Made by a program: the position numbers and the translations under genes | Shown: positions 62,013 through 64,000 of the stretch, in pieces | Layout of the letters: every line of letters begins with the position of its first letter | Position numbering within the stretch: the stretch's first letter is position 1 | Assembly (NCBI GenBank): GCA_963281255.1 | Contig: OY725488.1 | Coordinates: 9,397,524-9,461,523 of the forward strand | Length of the DNA stretch: 64,000 bases | From: Aphrocallistes beatrix | Taxonomy: Eukaryota > Porifera > Hexactinellida > Sceptrulophora > Aphrocallistidae | Direction of reading: 5' to 3' | The notes under the pieces: model-generated | The model's input: the letters and a program-made list of their open reading frames with translations, nothing else | Told to the model about the DNA's origin: nothing | The model's database searches: none

Positions 62013-62030
62013 TAAATGCGTAGTTAAGAC

Positions 62031-62178
62031 CTGGGGGGGGGGGGGGCATCCGGTACATTTTCCCCGAGTTTGATTCTGCGGCCCTGGATTTCATTCGACT
62101 ACCAAAGCCAAAATCATAGTAAGGTCCCGAATCTTTTTCTTTGGTCCCGGTTTGGAAAATTCCTGTGACCGCCACTGG
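62031..62178. mobile_element. Probable hAT-type MITE with a poly-G run
   Basis: Flanked by GTTAAGAC and GTTAAGAG (8 bp, one mismatch). The right end GGTCCCGG...GTGACCGCCACTG is hAT-like; the left end has collapsed into a run of 14 G, so the inverted repeat is not readable. Confidence 0.4.
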
Positions 62179-62277
62179 TTAAGAGTAAAGTATATTTGTT
62201 TATAATCGTTAAGTACGTATTAATTAATAATGGGGGAAGATGCATACAAACTCTGAAGGTATAAACACGAGTTAAGC

Positions 62278-63036
62278 TTAGAACAAGCCCACTTCTCCGA
62301 GGTATCCCGGGACTCCAGTAGGCGGGAAAGTGAATATATGACGGATGACTAACCGCGTCAGTTTAGGATCGTCAGTCGGTAGCTGTCCTTGGGCGCCCGT
62401 TAGCATCCCCTGCCCGAGTTCTCTGTTATAGCATTCGAGATGGCGGATACCGAAGCCGTAGGGGTCCCTGTAGGTAGGAGAGATGGAGGCGCATAGAATG
62501 AGAGTAGGCGTATGCGGACAGAAATTGAAAGTGAAGTAATTGTAGATGAGGTCCACACCTGGTGTAACGAGACTCCCGTTCTCTCCTCCAAACGTCCCAC
62601 CCAGCAGCTGGTTGTCAAGGAATAGCACCTGGTATCCACCTTCTATTGCCACGTAGCACAAGCTCCTCTGTCGGCCAGTGTTTGCCCACTGATTGTGTGT
62701 GACTGTTACTTCCACGCCAGCATTCGCCGGATAGAGCAGGGCGTTCTCGAACCTTCTATTCCCGTTAACGACCGGCGCATTTGAGAAATCCAGACCGAAC
62801 ACTCGCTTGAAATACTTAATCGCATCACTCGTCGTTTTATCGATTTCTACATCATTGAATTTTAGAATGTCTTTAAAATAGACCAAGTCTGGATCGAAGA
62901 AGTCAAGTTCCTCTCCGTTGACAATCTTATCGATCGTCACACTCAGAGTGACATTGAACCACCCCGCTGGGCAGCTACTACTAGCTGCTAGTGCAGTGAA
63001 TGCACATACGATTGAGAGTCTACTCCAGAGCCTCAT
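62278..63036 (-). CDS. Secreted protein of unknown family
   Basis: 252 codons on the minus strand, intronless. A signal peptide is evident (MRLWSRLSIVCAFTALAASSS, cleavage near 21). The mature chain has few cysteines (SSCPAGW, RSLCYVAIE, FNFCPHTP, LILCASIS, HLECYNRE), sequons such as NVTL, and a regular alternation of hydrophobic and polar residues suggesting a beta-rich fold. There is no membrane segment or anchor. I do not recognise the family. The open frame with signal peptide and well-placed ATG makes it a likely real gene. Confidence 0.7.
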   Translation of the reverse strand: MRLWSRLSIVCAFTALAASSSCPAGWFNVTLSVTIDKIVNGEELDFFDPDLVYFKDILKFNDVEIDKTTSDAIKYFKRVFGLDFSNAPVVNGNRRFENALLYPANAGVEVTVTHNQWANTGRQRSLCYVAIEGGYQVLFLDNQLLGGTFGGENGSLVTPGVDLIYNYFTFNFCPHTPTLILCASISPTYRDPYGFGIRHLECYNRELGQGMLTGAQGQLPTDDPKLTRLVIRHIFTFPPTGVPGYLGEVGLF

Positions 63037-63479
63037 GTTAAGCTTGATAGTTGTTTAAGAATTGTTTTTGAAATGTGTATTTATAAACCAATGGTTTACT
63101 GATGCTGACGTGACTGCATCACCTTTTTCATAAATCACTTTCTACAGGTCTCAGCATTTTAGTGTTGTTTCTGCTTTTTGCCATCAAGGCAGTGAACCGA
63201 ATTAATTCCATCAAAACAACTTGATTACGTTGAGTTAGAGGAGTATCAGTAATAACGGCTGTTGATTCAATACTGAACTTCTTAGGAAATAATCTCAAAA
63301 CTGCATCGAATCTTTATTGTCAAGTTTTAGATTAGTTGACTATTTAGATTAATTGCAGAGTAGAAGTTAAGGTTTATCTTCATTTACCACTGATCTATTC
63401 CATTCAATCTTTACATAACTGAGCACTATTGTAAGCGGAACGTGTCAACTCGTCCTCACATTTTTAATATATCAACATG
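63037..63479. other. Upstream region of the secreted protein gene
   Basis: No other gene. On the minus strand TATAAATA (63077-63084 on the plus strand reads TATTTATA) lies 41-48 bp before the start codon and is a good TATA-box candidate. Confidence 0.4.
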
Positions 63480-63695
63480 CATACTTGCCAACTGTCCCGT
63501 TTTTGGCGGGACGTCCCGCTTTTTACACTCTTTTATTGAGCTAATTTTCTCGAGTGTCCCGCTTTTACATGAAATTTCCCCATTATGTCCTGGTTTTTTT
63601 TACTCATGTTTAATACTTTTCTATTGCGTCCCGCCATGTCCCGCGAAATTCAACGCTGCGTCCCGTTTTTATCACGGCTCAGGTTGGCAAGTATG
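63480..63695. repeat. CATACTTG-type MITE, copy f
   Basis: 216 bp; begins CATACTTGCCAACTGTCCCG and ends GGTTGGCAAGTATG. It is the best-preserved copy in the window and in the same orientation as the array copies. Confidence 0.75.
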
Positions 63696-63802
63696 AACAT
63701 GAAACATTGTAATATATTTAGACACTATTCTGTTGGGCAAGTCATGGATCAGGATTTGTTAAGTAAGTGGTTTGGAGTGTTGCCAGATGGGCTGCTTAGC
63801 AT

Positions 63803-64000
63803 GTTCATGCCACATACCTTCAAATGTTCATGCCAAGTTCATGTCATACAACCTTAAATGTTCTTGCCAAAGCTCAAATGTCCATGTCAAGTTCTTGCCA
63901 AGTTCTTGCCAAAGCTCAAATGTCCATGTCAAGTTCTTGCCAAGTTCTTGCCAAAGCTCAAATGTCCATGTCAAGTTCTTGCCAAGTTCTTGCCAAGTTC
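63803..64000. repeat. Minisatellite, 42-bp unit, running off the window
   Basis: From 63876 a 42-bp unit (AAATGTCCATGTCAAGTTCT...) repeats at 63918 and 63960 without mismatch and continues past the end. The 70 bp before it are diverged versions of the same TTCATGCCAAG / TTCTTGCCAAG motif. Similar TGAAC-rich repeats occur near 19955-20100. Confidence 0.85.

Overview
The window is animal nuclear DNA. It is AT-rich between genes and GC-richer in exons, has spliceosomal introns (aldo-keto reductase exons bounded by GT..AG) and is dense in DNA transposons. The gene content (an Eph-type receptor tyrosine kinase with a SAM domain, a Deltex-type E3, a TRAF-like protein, the ciliary ligase TTLL9) is metazoan. 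Most genes are single long ORFs without visible introns. A sponge or other non-bilaterian animal is my inference from this mix; nothing in the sequence proves it.

Positions 1-46849 hold a degenerate tandem segmental duplication. One unit contains, in order: an upstream block with remnant exons of an unknown gene, an intronless coiled-coil + NHL-propeller gene, AKR1A1-like exons 1 and 2, and a sphingosine kinase gene. Four units are visible: unit 1 (1 to about 6730), unit 2 (about 8660-14971), unit 3 (about 30380-37816) and unit 4 (about 37817-46849). Only unit 4 is complete. There the whole sphingosine kinase gene sits inside AKR intron 2, and AKR exon 3 follows it. In units 1-3 the kinase is cut off at three different points and AKR exon 3 is missing. 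All four NHL genes remain open, and their amino-acid differences are concentrated at regularly spaced propeller positions while the coiled coil is nearly constant.

Between units 2 and 3 (about 15-30.4 kb) lies unrelated DNA. It holds a fifth member of the family (16592-18771) in which the same upstream region and coiled coil are joined to macro-RING-Deltex C-terminal domains in place of the propeller, with a one-base frameshift at the join. It also holds a frameshifted stand-alone NHL gene, a UBE2D-like E2 with serine in place of the catalytic cysteine, and three elements sharing one P-type terminus (CATAGCCTACT, 7-bp target duplications): a 1-kb palindrome, a THAP-transposase deletion derivative, and one containing a Ty3-type gag-pol fragment.

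From 46.8 to 64 kb the window is ordinary single-copy sequence: USP14, an Eph-like receptor, an ankyrin-repeat protein (minus strand), TTLL9, a TRAF-like zinc-finger protein and a secreted protein of unknown family (minus strand), separated by small hAT, TA-target and other MITEs. A 42-bp minisatellite runs off the end.

The most interesting reading is a possible two-part system: a set of NHL propeller proteins with diversified faces, and a ubiquitin-ligase chimera carrying the same oligomerisation module and the same upstream region.
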